From positions 7,348,920 through 7,412,919 of the forward strand of contig JAKSZU010000018.1 in the NCBI GenBank assembly GCA_026018925.1: DNA of 64,000 bases. The letters are read 5' to 3'. Under the pieces are notes generated by a model that worked only from the letters and a program-made list of their open reading frames with translations, was not told the origin of the DNA and ran no database searches. Positions 12,423 through 23,412 of this stretch are shown piece by piece. The translations under genes and the position numbers were made by a program. Source of the stretch: Tupaia tana (lineage: Eukaryota; Chordata; Mammalia; Scandentia; Tupaiidae). The first letter of the stretch is position 1. Each line of letters opens with the position of its first letter.

Positions 12423-13391
12423 TGTTATTGATACTTTTGAGGGAGGTTTTCTTTTCTTCCATTACATTCTTCATCTCCAAAAGTTTTGTCTGATTGATTT
12501 TCAGTATGTCTGTCTCTTTGGTATTCCTCCTTCAGGTCATGGAAGGATTTACCTATCACCTGGAGTTGGTCATCTGTTTTCTCTTGCATTCCATTGAGTT
12601 TTGTTACAGTGAATGTTCTGGATTATTTTTCTGACATTTCTGCAATCTCTTGTGTTTTATCCATTGTTGGTGAGGAGTTACTGTGTTTCCTTATGGGAAA
12701 GGTATTTCCTAGTTTTCTCCTATTTCTTGAGTCTCTGCTTTGATTTTTAGTCATCTGGTTATATATTCAGTTATTCCTACCTCTATGGAGTATGTTTCTG
12801 TAGCTGTGTGCTTGTGCCCTTTCCTATGGTGTGAATTAGGCCCCACTTCCCAAGGCTGGATAGAGGTCCCTGATGAGCTCAAGCCAAGCAGCGTGGGCCT
12901 CCTTGTTGCTCCTGGATGGGTGAGGGGCAGAAGAGCATCAGCACACATGGGAAAGCAGCTCCCATTTTCTCTCTTCTGTTTCTAGGATTGCAGGATGAGC
13001 TGCCCTAGTTTCTAAGCATGCCTGTACTAAGCGTGGAACCAGCATGGATAACACACCCCTCATCTGGGCACAGCATCTTCTAGTGATCTGTCTAAATGTT
13101 TTCTTCCTTCATTTCTGTATCAAGGGAGCTTAATGCTCTTTTGCATCTGAGGTTTGAAATGTTCCTGGTGGGACTCAAGCATGGATTCTGAGCCTAACAA
13201 GTAGGAGCTTGTTTCCTGAAAATGGATGTTGGGTGGAAGGCATGGTCTGCGGTCTGTCCTTATCTGTTCCATGCTCTTTACCTTCTGCCCTCCCGGACAA
13301 CTCAGCCCTAGTCCTATGGCGCCTGCTTCTTTATCTTTTCAGATAACAAATTTCTATCTCTGCTTTACAAACTACAGTATATTCTATAACA

Positions 13392-13640
13392 TCTTTTTTT
13401 TTCTTTATTCATGATGGAGTATATGATGCATGTGTATATGGGAGTAAGAGAAAGGGAGAGAAACACCGTCCACAGGATATAGTGACATCATAATCCCTTT
13501 CCTCCAGTCCTCCAGCCCACCAGATCTTGGGCACTTGCATGTGCCTACTGTTTCAGGCTGACTGGCTGAGAATTCAAACTGTGGTCACCATGTGGGATCT
13601 GGCTTCTCTTGAGCGGTGCACCACAGAGCCAGCCTCCCTG
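13392..13640 (-). mobile_element. tRNA-derived SINE, old diverged subfamily
   Basis: T-run, CACCGTCCACAGGATATAG, CAGATCTTGGGCACTTGCAT, AATTCAAACTGTGGTCACCA and GAGCCAGCC end. CpG-poor. Confidence 0.5.
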
Positions 13641-13789
13641 TGACATTTTTTCTTGCTACATGTTAAAACCTGTGCACTATTGCTTGCTGCCTCTGGAATC
13701 CTTCCAGGATTTCTCCACGGAGTTGGCAGGTTTCCTGAGTGCAGATAGCTTGCCATCTTTAAGAGTCTCTCCTGAAGAAATCTTACACA

Positions 13790-14110
13790 TAACTTTATTT
13801 TTTGTCCATTCACCCCTTCTTTTAATATGTGAGTTTAACCTGTCCACAGGTTAATGTTATTATTGATATATTTGAATTATTACTCTTATCTTGTACTTTC
13901 TTTTTATCAGTCTTTTTTTGTGCTCCCTCTCCTACTGCTGTCTTTCTGAACTTTCATGTTTTCTTATTGGGCTGATACATTTTTGGGCTGATTAGAAGCC
14001 AGTTATAGACTGTATTTGTATTTTCAAATTTTAACACACATACTTAACTATAATTATTTTTAGCAAATATGATATGCCTCTGTTGATTGTAGCAATGAAC
14101 TTCTATATGG
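13790..14110 (-). mobile_element. L1-like fragment, antisense
   Basis: Contains TTTGTCCATTCACCCC, GTGAGTTTAACCTGTCCACA and TTATTATTGATATATTTG, resembling antisense L1 ORF2-type sequence. Diverged; orientation and family are tentative. Confidence 0.35.
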
Positions 14111-14235
14111 TTGTAAACTGTTCTTGAACATGCCCCTTCCGGGCATTGTTATTGTTTCATATACTCATTACTGTTAAACAATAAAGATAGTTCTTTTACA
14201 GCCAATCATTTACTGAATTAAAAAAAAAATTATTA

Positions 14236-14452
14236 GGACCAATAGGTGGCAAGGTTAGGTTAAAGTGCTAGACTTCCACATGGCCAACCATGGCTTGAAA
14301 CTCACGCTGGGCATGGGCGCATGCATGCCCAAAATCCTAGGAGGAGAATGGAGGAGAAGGGATTGCAGTGTGGCCATAACCATGGGGGATAATTTATCAC
14401 TTTCCCTCTCTGTTTCTCTCAGAGAAGTGCATGTGCCCTCTGGCAAAAACCT
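14236..14452 (+). mobile_element. tRNA-derived SINE, forward, without its own A-tail
   Basis: AGGACCAATAGGTGGCAAGG, CACATGGCCAACCATGGCTTG, GAGGAGAATGGAGGAGAAGG and CCTCTGGCAAAAACCTAA. Instead of an A-tail it abuts a T-run (14453-14479) that belongs to the A-tail of the antisense old L1/HAL1 next to it. Confidence 0.65.
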
Positions 14453-14504
14453 AATTTTTTTTTTTTTTTTTTTTTTTTTGCCCCACGTCTTTTCCCAAAT
14501 TAAC

Positions 14505-15290
14505 TTTTTTTTTTAATTTTAATTTTGTTTATTCATTTATTTATTTGCATTCATTCACTATACATCATTACAGCATACAAAGTGAGATTTTCCATCCAGA
14601 GTACACTGTATATTATCTCAATCAAGCACATCAACAAACATGTTATTGTCAGCAAATAATTTTCCATTTCTTGTTTTCTGTATGTTTTGCTTTTTTCCCC
14701 CCCATCCTTAATTCCCTATCTCTTACCCTCTGCCATCTCCCACTCTCCTCCCACACAGTCTCTGGTATCTATGTTTGCTTTCTATACTGTTTTTCCCCCA
14801 CATTTTATTGAATTACTAAAGACCTTAATTAATCTAACTATTTTCATAGCAAACACAGGTGATATATACATTTCCATGAACACAAGTCTAACTTTACGCA
14901 TCCTATAAAGTAGCACCTAGCTGGGGCTATATATCTTACTGCAGTCATTGAACAGATAATTTTTTTCCTGAAACTTTTTTTTTGTAACTTAATTTACATT
15001 CTTTCCCTAAGCATCATCACAGCATACAAAATGTGATTTCCCATCCAGTATATACTGCATAGTGACTTAATCATGCATATTATAAAAAATTTTCCATTTC
15101 TAGTTCCTAGAATTATTTTTATCCCTCTTTCTGACCCTCTGTCCTTTCCCACCCTCTTCTCACACTATCTCTGGTGTCTACAATTGTCTTCCATTCCTTT
15201 CCCACCCACATTGTATTGATCACACAATTTCTTACATAATCTAACTACTTTCAGTGGTGAGCTCACTCATTACTATTAAGAAAACCAGTT
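14505..15290 (-). repeat. Duplicated 3' tail of the HAL1-like element
   Basis: Two homologous units, 14505-14960 and about 14965-15290. Both contain on the plus strand a CATCATTACAGCATACAAA-like segment, then TTTTCCATCCAG, AATTTTCCATTTCT, a pyrimidine-rich CCCACTCTCCTCCCACAC-like segment and TCTCTGGTATCTA. Each ends in an A-run on the minus strand. Similar solo tails occur elsewhere in the window. Confidence 0.6.
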
Positions 15291-16789
15291 TTAACTTAAA
15301 TCAAAGAAATGCCAAGGAACTTTGCTTAAAGCCAGGAAACAGGTTAGGATTCTGTTCAAATGGTAGGTGCATGAACCTATCAGTCTTATGTACTTTTATC
15401 TTCTGTTCTGGTTCAATTTTCCTGATTACATTCTGGGATATAATATTCAACTCCAGACTTGTCCCTATGATTAAGTTGGTCACTTTCTTAGCTTTTGAGC
15501 TCTTATTTCCGTGTGTCTGTATTTACTTTTCCTGACATAACACACCCTTGAGAACTTCTTGGAAATCTGCTCTGGTGCTGGTAAGTTCTTTCAGGTTTTG
15601 TTTATCTGAGAATGTTCTCGTCTTTTCTTCCCACCTGAAAGATAATCTTGCCCCGGGTACAGTATTCTTGGCTGAAATTGCTTCTCTCTTAACACTTTGA
15701 ATATATTTTCCCATTCTTTCCTCACTCGCATTGTTTCTGATGAGAGATCTGCTGTTAGCCTGATGGGATGTCCTTTGTAGGTAACTTGATGTTTTTCTCT
15801 TGCCAATCAGTATCTTGTCTTTGTCTGTGGTTTTGGTCAACCTGGCTATAATGTGTCTTGGAGAAGATCTTCTTGGGTTGATTCTATTTGGGGTCCTTTG
15901 TATTTCTTGGGACTGGATCTTCGAATGCCTCTCTAGGTTTGGAAAGTTTTCTTGCAGGATTTCATGGAATAGATTATCAATGCCCTTATGGGTCTCTTCA
16001 CCTTCTGGAATGCCAATTATCTGGATGTTTGGACGTTTGATGGTATCTAGTACTTCTCGTATATTATTCTCAAATTTTTGGGCCATTTTCTCAGTCTTCG
16101 TGGTGGATTTTTCTAGGCCAGCCATTTTCTCTTCTACATCTGAGATTCTATTTTCTGAATGATCTAGTCTGCTTTTAATACTTTCAAGGGAGATTTTGAC
16201 TTTATGTATTATAGACTTCATCTCTAACAGTTACGTTTGAGTCTTTTGTAAAGTGTGTAATTCCTCTTTTAGATCTTGCAAGAATTTCCTTATCTCCTGG
16301 AACTGGTCAACCTCTTTCTCCTTTCTCTTTAGCAGTTCATTATCTCTCTTCTCTTTCATCTCTGTTAGCTTTGACATTATGAATGCTCTAAATTCCTTAC
16401 CAGACATTTCCATGATTTTCACCGAACTGCTTGTGGATGAAGAAGAGTTACTCTTTTCCCTTGGAGGAGAGGTATTTTCTTGTTTTCCCATATTTCTTGT
16501 GATCCAGCGGTGATTTCTTGTCATCTGATGGATGGTGTGTTTCTTTCAAATTCTTGAAGTTCAGTCTGAATGTTCAGGAGCAAGCAGACAGAGGTGATCT
16601 AGAATCTCTTTGCCGTTCTGTTGTGATCACTGGTGCCGCAGATTCAGTAGGTATTGAGGAATATTTTAACCCGCTAGCTCGTTTGCTGGAGGCTGAATTA
16701 TTAGTAGAAAGTCTTCATTTCTCGTGTGCCCTGAAATACCTAGTTCGCAGGAGCCATGCGGAACCTTCTTCTGAAGGCCTGGCATCTTC
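14509..16789 (-). mobile_element. HAL1-like (half-L1) retrotransposon with ORF1 and no ORF2
   Basis: Read on the minus strand: a 5' UTR of about 265 bp (16789-16525), an L1-type ORF1 (16524-15523), about 230 bp of linker, a 3' UTR (15290-14515) and an A-tail seen as T-run 14505-14514. The flanking 9-bp duplication TTAACTTTT sits at 14500-14508 and 16790-16798. The element lies inside an older L1/HAL1 fragment whose halves are 16798-17240 and 14480-14503. A relative of that fragment at about 8130-8375 runs straight through the target without the insertion. No reverse transcriptase or endonuclease ORF exists between ORF1 and the tail. HAL1 elements with this layout are known from several placental lineages; which family this belongs to is not determined. 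Confidence 0.8.
15523..16524 (-). pseudogene. L1/HAL1 ORF1p-like RNA-binding protein, one in-frame stop
   Basis: Product of the half-L1 element; L1 ORF1p is a trimeric RNA chaperone of the retrotransposition particle. The frame is open for 97 codons from ATG at 16524, meets one TAA at 16231-16233, then stays open in the same frame to TAA at 15523-15525: 332 sense codons, close to the 338 of human ORF1p. The N-terminal part (up to about residue 97) is Ser-rich then charged. A predicted coiled coil follows, about residues 60-150 (heptad-like E/K-rich stretches). Then the RRM-like core with IQIIGIPEGEE, ENFPNLER and IQRTPNR-type motifs, and the C-terminal domain with PRHIIARLTK and a QPRILYPG-type motif partly preserved. 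One nonsense change makes this copy probably non-functional unless read through. Confidence 0.85.
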
Positions 16790-16797
16790 TTAACTTT

Positions 16798-17240
16798 TCA
16801 ACTTGTTAAAGTTTCTCTTAATATTTCTATTAGAATCTGTGGTAGATAAACTCCCTTAGTGTTGAGATACTTGAAAATGCCCATTTATCTGGTCCTTCAA
16901 ATGCTGTTTTGGCAGGGTATAAAATTCCTGGTTGATAGTTATTTTCTCTTAGCAATTTGATGATAGCCCATTTTCCCCCCAAGTCTCTTACCATTATCAG
17001 TTCGTCATTCCTTTCTGATCGTGTGATTTTTCTTTTTATGGTATATTTTTAGAACTTCTCTTACCCATGACATTCTGTAGTTTCACTATTATTTGTCTGT
17101 CTGTTTCATACTCAGAGTGTTCTTTCAAACTAAGAACTTTTTCTTTTTTAGTTCTAGGAAATATCTCTCAGAGTAGTACTTTCTTAGATTTATTCCTCTT
17201 ATAAAATTTTAGTTTGATTTTTAATTGCAAGATATTTGTA
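16798..17240 (-). mobile_element. Old L1/HAL1 ORF1-terminal fragment (host of the 14.5-16.8 kb insertion)
   Basis: On the minus strand this has the ACTATCAACCAGGAATTTTA segment also seen at about 8200, and ends in ACTTTAACAAGT and AAAAGTT at the insertion junction. It continues on the other side of the inserted element as 14480-14503 (GACGTGGGGC, then an A-run). Confidence 0.55.
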
Positions 17241-17503
17241 CTGAAAAATGTGTGTAATCTTTTATTTTGAAATAATTTCAAAATTACAAAAATATGGTTA
17301 CTCCTTTAAAATTTGTCAGATTTTCATAGTTTATTTTATATGTCTAATCACTGTACATTGGTTAGCTTGTAAATTGAATTTACTCAACATGAATACACTT
17401 CATAACAGTCCAGTTGAGGATATAAACACATTATCATTAACAGATAATAATCCATTTCTGCATCCCATAAATGTCTTGCCTCTCTATTTTTCTCCTTAAT
17501 TCC

Positions 17504-17788
17504 TTTTCTTTTTTTCTTTTTCTTTTTTTTTTTTTTTGAGAGGTTTTTGCTATAGGGCGCGTGTGTTCGCCAGACAGAGAGACAGAGAGATAGAAAGCGA
17601 GAAATCACCCCCGGGGGGGGGGGGGAATGGCCACGCCACAATCCCTTCTCCTCCGTTCTCTTCTTGGGATCTTGGGCATGCACGCACACGCGCCTGGCGT
17701 GAGTTTTAAGCCACTGGGTCTGGGATGTGAACCACTGTCAACCACATGGGAGTCCAGCGACATAGCCATTATGCTAACTGCTGGTCCC
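17504..17788 (-). mobile_element. Young long tRNA-derived SINE
   Basis: Flanked by CTCCTTAATT duplications (17492 and 17790). A pyrimidine/T tail, GCTATAGGGCGCGTGTG, a run of G at 17613-17624 and CTGCTGGTCCC. Confidence 0.88.
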
Positions 17789-17865
17789 TCTCCTTAATTT
17801 CTTAAACTCTCCCCCTTCTCCCACCCTTTTCCCACATTGTCTCCAGTATCTCCATAACCATTTTT

Positions 17866-18128
17866 TTTTTTTTTTGGAGAGGTTTTTCGCTATAGGGCGC
17901 ATGAGCTCGCCAGACAGAGAGAGAGAGACATAGGACAGAAAGCGAGAAATCACCCCCCAGGGGGGATGGTCACGCCGCAATCCCTTCTCCTCCATTCTCC
18001 TCTTGGAATCTTGGGCACGCACGCACACGCGCCCAGCGTGAGTTTTAAGCCACCGGGTCCGGGACGCGAACCGCGGTCGACTACGTGGGAGTCCAGCGAC
18101 ATAGCCATTACGCTAACTGTTGGTTCCC
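17866..18128 (-). mobile_element. Young long tRNA-derived SINE
   Basis: Target duplication CTCCATAACCATTTTT (17850-17865) and CTCCATAATCATTTTT (18129-18144). Body with GACGCGAACCGCGGTCGAC and TAACTGTTGGTTCCC. Confidence 0.9.
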
Positions 18129-18339
18129 CTCCATAATCATTTTTAACATTTTATCATGTTTGCTCTTTCTGTATGTGTGTGTTTGTGTATACACACACAT
18201 ATATATTGATACAGAAATATAGTTTTTTTCACAATACACATATTCTATTAACTTTCTGAAGCTCTCTTCAATTTGGATTTGTCTGATGTTTCTTTAAAAT
18301 TGGATTCAGGTTATACATCACCACTGAGATATTTGTTAT

Positions 18340-20240
18340 GAGGTTGTTTCTTATCCTTTATCCACCTGTCATCTCTACATATCAATGATCAGAGTCAAGA
18401 ATTATTACTGTATGCAGTGGGTTATAACTCTGTATTTATTCATTTATTTTTGTTTTTTAAAGTGCCTCAGATTTGGACAGTGGTTCAAGCTTCCTTGTAT
18501 GTTCTTTTGACTTGCCTGGTTCTTTCAATCAGTTTCTTACTTCTGGGTATAATAGATTTTTCCAGTCCAACTTGTACCTTTCTGTTCCAGCACTGGAAGG
18601 AGCCATTCCACTAAGAGCCCTAGTTTATTTGGTGGGGGTAGATACACAAATCAACATGTGGTCAGAGATGTTTGTTGCTCTTAGGGTTTCATTTCTTCTA
18701 AGCTCTTTTAGCTGACAGAGCTGGAAATTTATATACTTCTTAAAATCATGGATTAGTACTGATTCCTCTAAAAACCTTTCTAATTTCACTGGATTTTTCC
18801 TTCTCCCATTCTTAGCTGCACATTCCTTATTTCATAGGAGGATTCTGTTTCCCTACAACATCACATATTTGTTTATTTTCCCAACCCTATAAAATGATTT
18901 TTTATTGCTCTACTTTATCACTATGAAAAGCAAACCAAATTGGAAGAGTTCAGGATTTATTTAAGGGTATAGTCATAGTATTGTGTTCAAAAGTTACTTG
19001 CATTATCCTTCCCCCATCCTCTTTCAGTGTATGTATGTTATTCCTTTGAAATACAGTTGGGTTCATTTATATTTGCTTTTCTTTTATTTTCTCCCCCTCC
19101 CTTGTTCATCATATTTTAGATTTTAACATGCCTTAACATTCTTTAAAAATCAAAACGGAAGATATACTCAGAGAAGTGTCACTCCTTTCTCATCCCTTCT
19201 ACTTAATTCTCCTTACCAACACCTTTGAATAACCAATTTCATTGTTTTCTGGTTTACTCTTCTGTGTTACCTTTTTGTGAAAATAAGCAGACTTATCCAT
19301 TTTTCTTTTCTTCTTTCTAAGAGTTCCCTCACCCCCACCTTAGGGTGCTATGCTCACTGGAGACAGAGGGAAAGTGAGAAATCACCCCCTGGCAGGAATG
19401 GCCAGCTGCAATCCCTTCTCCTCCCTTCTCCGAGGATCTTGGAAATGCACACACACATGCCTGGTGTGAGTTTCCAGCCACCAGGTTTGGGATTCAAACC
19501 ACGGCTGGCCATGTGGGAGTTCCTGATGTAACTGCTATGTAATCTGCTGGCCCCTTTTTCTATCTTTCTTAACCCTAAAGATGAAATCCTTTTGCACCTT
19601 TCCTCTCTTTCCATGAGAATGTATTTTGTAAAGCAGTCCATTTTACTTCATAGAGATTGTCCTTTTTCTTTATTACAGTTGCATGGTATTCCATTACATG
19701 GACGCCCTGTATGTATTCCCCTAACCTACCCTTTGCCAGTTAGGTGGTTTCAAGTATTTTGTGATTTTAAATAATGCTGTGAAGAGTAATCTTATATATA
19801 CATTGGAGCTATGTTTTCATGTTAAATTTCTAGAAGTGGAATTGCTGAGTTGAAGGCAAATGCATGAGCAGTTTTGTAAGATATTGGCAAGTTCCTTTCC
19901 ACTGGAGTAGGAACTTTGTGCATCCCACTCACCATTAAGAGGATACCTGACTCCCCACATTCTCTCTAGCGGAGGATACTGTGAAGATTTGAATTTTTGC
20001 CAAGGTGATGCATAACACTTAGTCTTTTCATGTCGTTGTAATTTCTTTTATTGTGAGTTTTAATTTGCATTATTCTTTTGACTGATGTTGAAATCTTTTC
20101 TTAGAGCCGTTTTAATGTAATGTTTATGGATTGTTCCTGTACTTAGTCCACTTTTTCTTGGAGGATTGATTTATTTTTATCTTCTATGTTTAAAAGTTCT
20201 TTATAATTTTGGGATTTAGTATTTTATTTGTGATACATAA
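18340..20240 (-). mobile_element. Old L1 fragment(s), antisense, with one nested SINE
   Basis: The part from about 19560 on has the order expected of antisense L1 3' ends: TGCATGGTATTCCATTACATGG, AATAATGCTGTGAAGAGTAA, TCTAGAAGTGGAATTGCTGAG, then TTTTAATTTGCATTATTCTT. 18340-19260 is less clear. A SINE (about 19340-19553) interrupts it. Confidence 0.5.
19340..19555 (-). mobile_element. tRNA-derived SINE, diverged, nested in L1
   Basis: AAAGTGAGAAATCACCCCCT, GGATTCAAACCACGGCTGG and ATCTGCTGGCCCC. CpG-decayed. Confidence 0.65.
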
Positions 20241-20945
20241 ATGTTTTCCCTTATTTGTTACTGCTTTTTAATTAGTTCTTTATTCTACCCACTGTCCTTT
20301 TTTCCCTTATGTGTCATTTCACTTGAAAAAAATATTTTAATGTTTCTCTTGCATTTATTATTTGAAGTCAAAATATTCCCATTTTAAAGCCCTTGTCAGA
20401 TTGTTTTGTGATGCTCATTTTTCTTATTTGTAGTTAATTTGTGTTTCAGTTATGCTGGCTGGTTTTTGAAGTGTGAGACATCTACATGTTTTGGAATTTT
20501 GGTGTGCAGGCTTATTTTGAGAGAGACTTTTTTTTTTTTTTCTTTTTCTTTGTTTTTCTCCTCTTCCTTTCTCTCTCTTAGCTTTGTGTTTGTCTCTCTG
20601 GCCCAGAGCTCCCAATACAGCAGGACACCAAGGCGTTCTTTTTATTATGTTTTTCTGCCTTTATTGGGAGGTGTCACTCCATCCCCTCTTCCATTTTGCA
20701 GGGTAGAGTTTTATTCCCTGTTGCCCTTGAAGAGTCCACTCCCGGCTCACTTCTTCCCACTCCTAGGCTGCCCCCTCCCTATTCCAGCCCCACTTACTGC
20801 TTTGTGTGAGTGCTCTTCCTCTCATACACAGAGATGATTATCTTGTTCATGAGCCCAGCTTCATCTTATTGAATCTCTCCTTTTGTAATTTATCTGTGCT
20901 TCTGTGTGTTTGGAGCAGAGGTGCTGTGTCAGAGCACAAGTTTTT

Positions 20946-21190
20946 TTTTTTTTTAAATTTCATTTTCTTTTATAATTCAATCACATTATTTTTCTTACAA
21001 AGTAACTATTTCAACAGGTGGACATTTCTCCCTAGTCCAGTTGATAAAACTATAAAATATCTTCAACAGATAATACCACATTTCTTTGTCCCATTAATGC
21101 TTTGCTCTCTATTTTTCTTCTAAAGTCCTTCCTCAGACCCTACTCTTTCACACACACACTATATCTGGTATTTACATCTCTTTACTGTGT
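20946..21190 (-). repeat. Solo HAL1-type 3' tail, antisense
   Basis: Starts with the T-run (A-tail) at about 20941-20954. It contains TTCAATCACATTATTTTTCTT, TTTGCTCTCTATTTTTCTTC, TCAGACCCTACTCTTTCACA and TATATCTGGTATTTACATCT, in the order of the 14.5-15.3 kb tail. Confidence 0.45.
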
Positions 21191-21289
21191 AATGGCAAAT
21201 ACTCCTTTGTATTTTGAAAAAAGCAACATGGAGGTCTTGAAGGGAATTGAAGGAAGGAAACTAGCATGAAGGGGGCTCTCCTGTGTCCA

Positions 21290-21420
21290 GAAATGTGACA
21301 TGCATCATTTTACCTCCACTTGCCAGCAAGCCTGTGTGACAGGGACAGTTTCTCCTACTTCACATGGGGGACCATGTTGGCAAGCAGGGTGCACAGCCCT
21401 GCAGCCCACCAAGAGGGAGT
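21290..21420 (-). repeat. MIR-like SINE, antisense
   Basis: ACATGCATCATTTTACCTCC and a region matching the antisense MIR core; diverged. Confidence 0.4.
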
Positions 21421-22339
21421 GTAGGGATCTAAATGTCAGCAGCACCCCTATTACTGGGCTGCACCCTCATCTCTGGGCTCAGGAGGGTGGTGGACCCCCT
21501 CTGGGCCTTCAGGGCTCCATCTTTGGTCTGGGTCTGGGTGTGGGTTGGGAGGAGGAGAGACATGGTTTTGAGGACTTGTCTAATAGTTTCTCTGTTTTGA
21601 ACGCCCTGGTGTCCTGCAGCCAACGTTGGTGAAGTGCCCAGAATGTGCTGATGTCAGCTCTTAATTGAATGAGTTCAAAACAACCTGAGAAGCAGGTACT
21701 GTTAGCCCCACCTGTGAACCGGAGCTCACGTTGTTTCCTAGTATCTCCCAGTTAGCAAAAAGGCCAGGGTTTCCGTGGGGTCTGACTGCAAAGCCCTAAA
21801 CGTACATGTTTCTGGCAGGTTCTATGTCTGTCGACTTCTTGCAGGGCAGCTCTCCTCCGCATCTCTTGGAGGGCCCACTCAACCACTCAGTTTGAAAACG
21901 TGAGTATCACTACTGCACGCAGTATGAATCCAGGCACCCAGGTCGCTCCTGTCTCTTGGCCCAGAGATGTTGCCTCTTCCCAGGTTTGGATCAGAGACCC
22001 AAGCCCAGTCTCTTACAGAGAGCCAACAGGTCTGTTTCTGTCTGTGTGGTTTGCTTGGCAAGCCGGTCCCAGGACCCTTCTTTTTGTGCTCTAGAGGCAA
22101 GGCCATGGGCTTTAAATTCACAGAACTCTCCCCCCATTATTCTTTATTACATCCTTCTGTTGTTTTCCAGTCTATCATTATTTTAAGTATTAGTTACATT
22201 AGTTAATGTAACTGTTCTTCTTCCCCACCAGGAGCAAGCTTCAAGAGGGCTAGACTTTATTCTATAATTTGTGTTGGGTCTCCATCACCTAGTGCCCTAG
22301 CCTGACCATGGGGAGGTAATACATAATTAGATTTTAAAT

Positions 22340-22460
22340 AAACAAAATGAGAGATACCTGGCTTAAGTCCTGGTTCTACCATTTAGAATCTTTGTGGTCT
22401 CCAGCAAATTACTCACTTTCCTCATCTGTGATACGGTCTGCCAATGGCAGCTTCATGGAA
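22340..22460 (+). repeat. MIR SINE, forward
   Basis: TTAAGTCCTGGTTCTACCAT, CTCCAGCAAATTACTCAC and TTTCCTCATCTGTGATACGG. Confidence 0.6.
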
Positions 22461-23412
22461 TCGTGGAGTAATCTAGAGACTATCTTAGAGATGCTCAAAA
22501 AAGATAGCCACCGAATCTTCCTCCTTATAGGAATAATTATTAAGAAGCACCTTGACTTGGTTGGGAGGCAAGAGGATTTACTCAGCCTTTTCTAACCCCC
22601 TCAAGCTCTGAGCATCTGACTCTTCACCAGGCACGAGCCAGCACCCACTGAGAGCAGCTCCCATTATGTGAGTCCCCTGCAGCAGAGATGGCACAGACCT
22701 GTGGGAGCTACTCTGGAAAGTAAGACCAAGCCCGATTAGGGAGCCCTTCTGAGGGCTGAGGGTCTTTGGTCAACTCTTAAGGAACAGTTCCCTCTGTGCA
22801 AACCTTTTCATTAAACACTCGTGTTTATTTTCTGAAGTTCATTGAGTCATTTTAGTCTGTGCCAGGAGCTGCATCTTGATTTTTCACAAAGCCCAGTTGC
22901 TTTGAGTAATGGAAGACTACAAAATGACTTCACAGAAGGCATTACCGGGCCACGCAACTGATGCCAGGGCATCCCCTCCAGGGCAGCTGCTTGCCTCCTG
23001 AGTGGGGACCTGGCCTGTGGAGGGGTCCAATGGAGCACTGCCTGGTTCCTGTCTAACCCAGTGCTGGATTCCAAGGCTCCCCCAGAGGTGGGCCGGGCAC
23101 TCTGGATGCTGAGGAACAATTATTGAGGGGTTCCAGTTGCCACAGGCATTATGCTGAGCCAGGGTGAGCATGTTGCCAGGAGCCCTACCTTCAAGACATG
23201 GCATTATTAGAGAGATAGGCTTGAGTCACACAGGTTACCAGTATAACTTCATGCTAAGTCAGGCTGTGATGATGGGAGAGCAAATAAGAACCACTGTTTA
23301 TTACTATATGCCAGGCTCTTTAAATATGTTATCTTATTTGATTCTCATATCCTGTGCTCTGCAGAACAGAATACAGAGCACGTCCATGCTGTGTCCACAC
23401 AGTGATTGCCCT

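Larger units (their letters stand above)
11100..12757 (-). mobile_element. Third L1/HAL1 ORF1 copy, split by two SINEs
   Basis: Antisense ORF1-like sequence. Segments at 11463-12123 and 12423-12757 carry the same order of motifs as 15540-16530, for example ATAATCTTGCTGGGTATAGT at about 11602-11621 and TTTTAGTCATCTGGTT at 12746-12761 at the ORF1 start. The frame is broken by many changes, so this is older. Two young SINEs sit in it with target duplications. A tail like that of the 14.5-kb element is not evident downstream. Confidence 0.6.
17240..18340 (-). mobile_element. L1-type 3' UTR-like sequence, antisense, interrupted by two SINEs
   Basis: AT-rich sequence beginning TTTTATTTTGAAATAATTTC and containing pyrimidine-rich CTCCCCCTTCTCCCACCC at about 17808-17825, typical of antisense L1 3' regions. 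Two SINEs sit within it, each with a target duplication. Family assignment is loose. Confidence 0.4.

Noticed and set aside
15800..16162. 120-codon plus-strand ORF resembling a membrane protein
   Set aside because: It is the antisense shadow of the L1/HAL1 ORF1; the hydrophobic pattern comes from the complement of a charged coiled coil. The same shadow recurs at 63101-63469.
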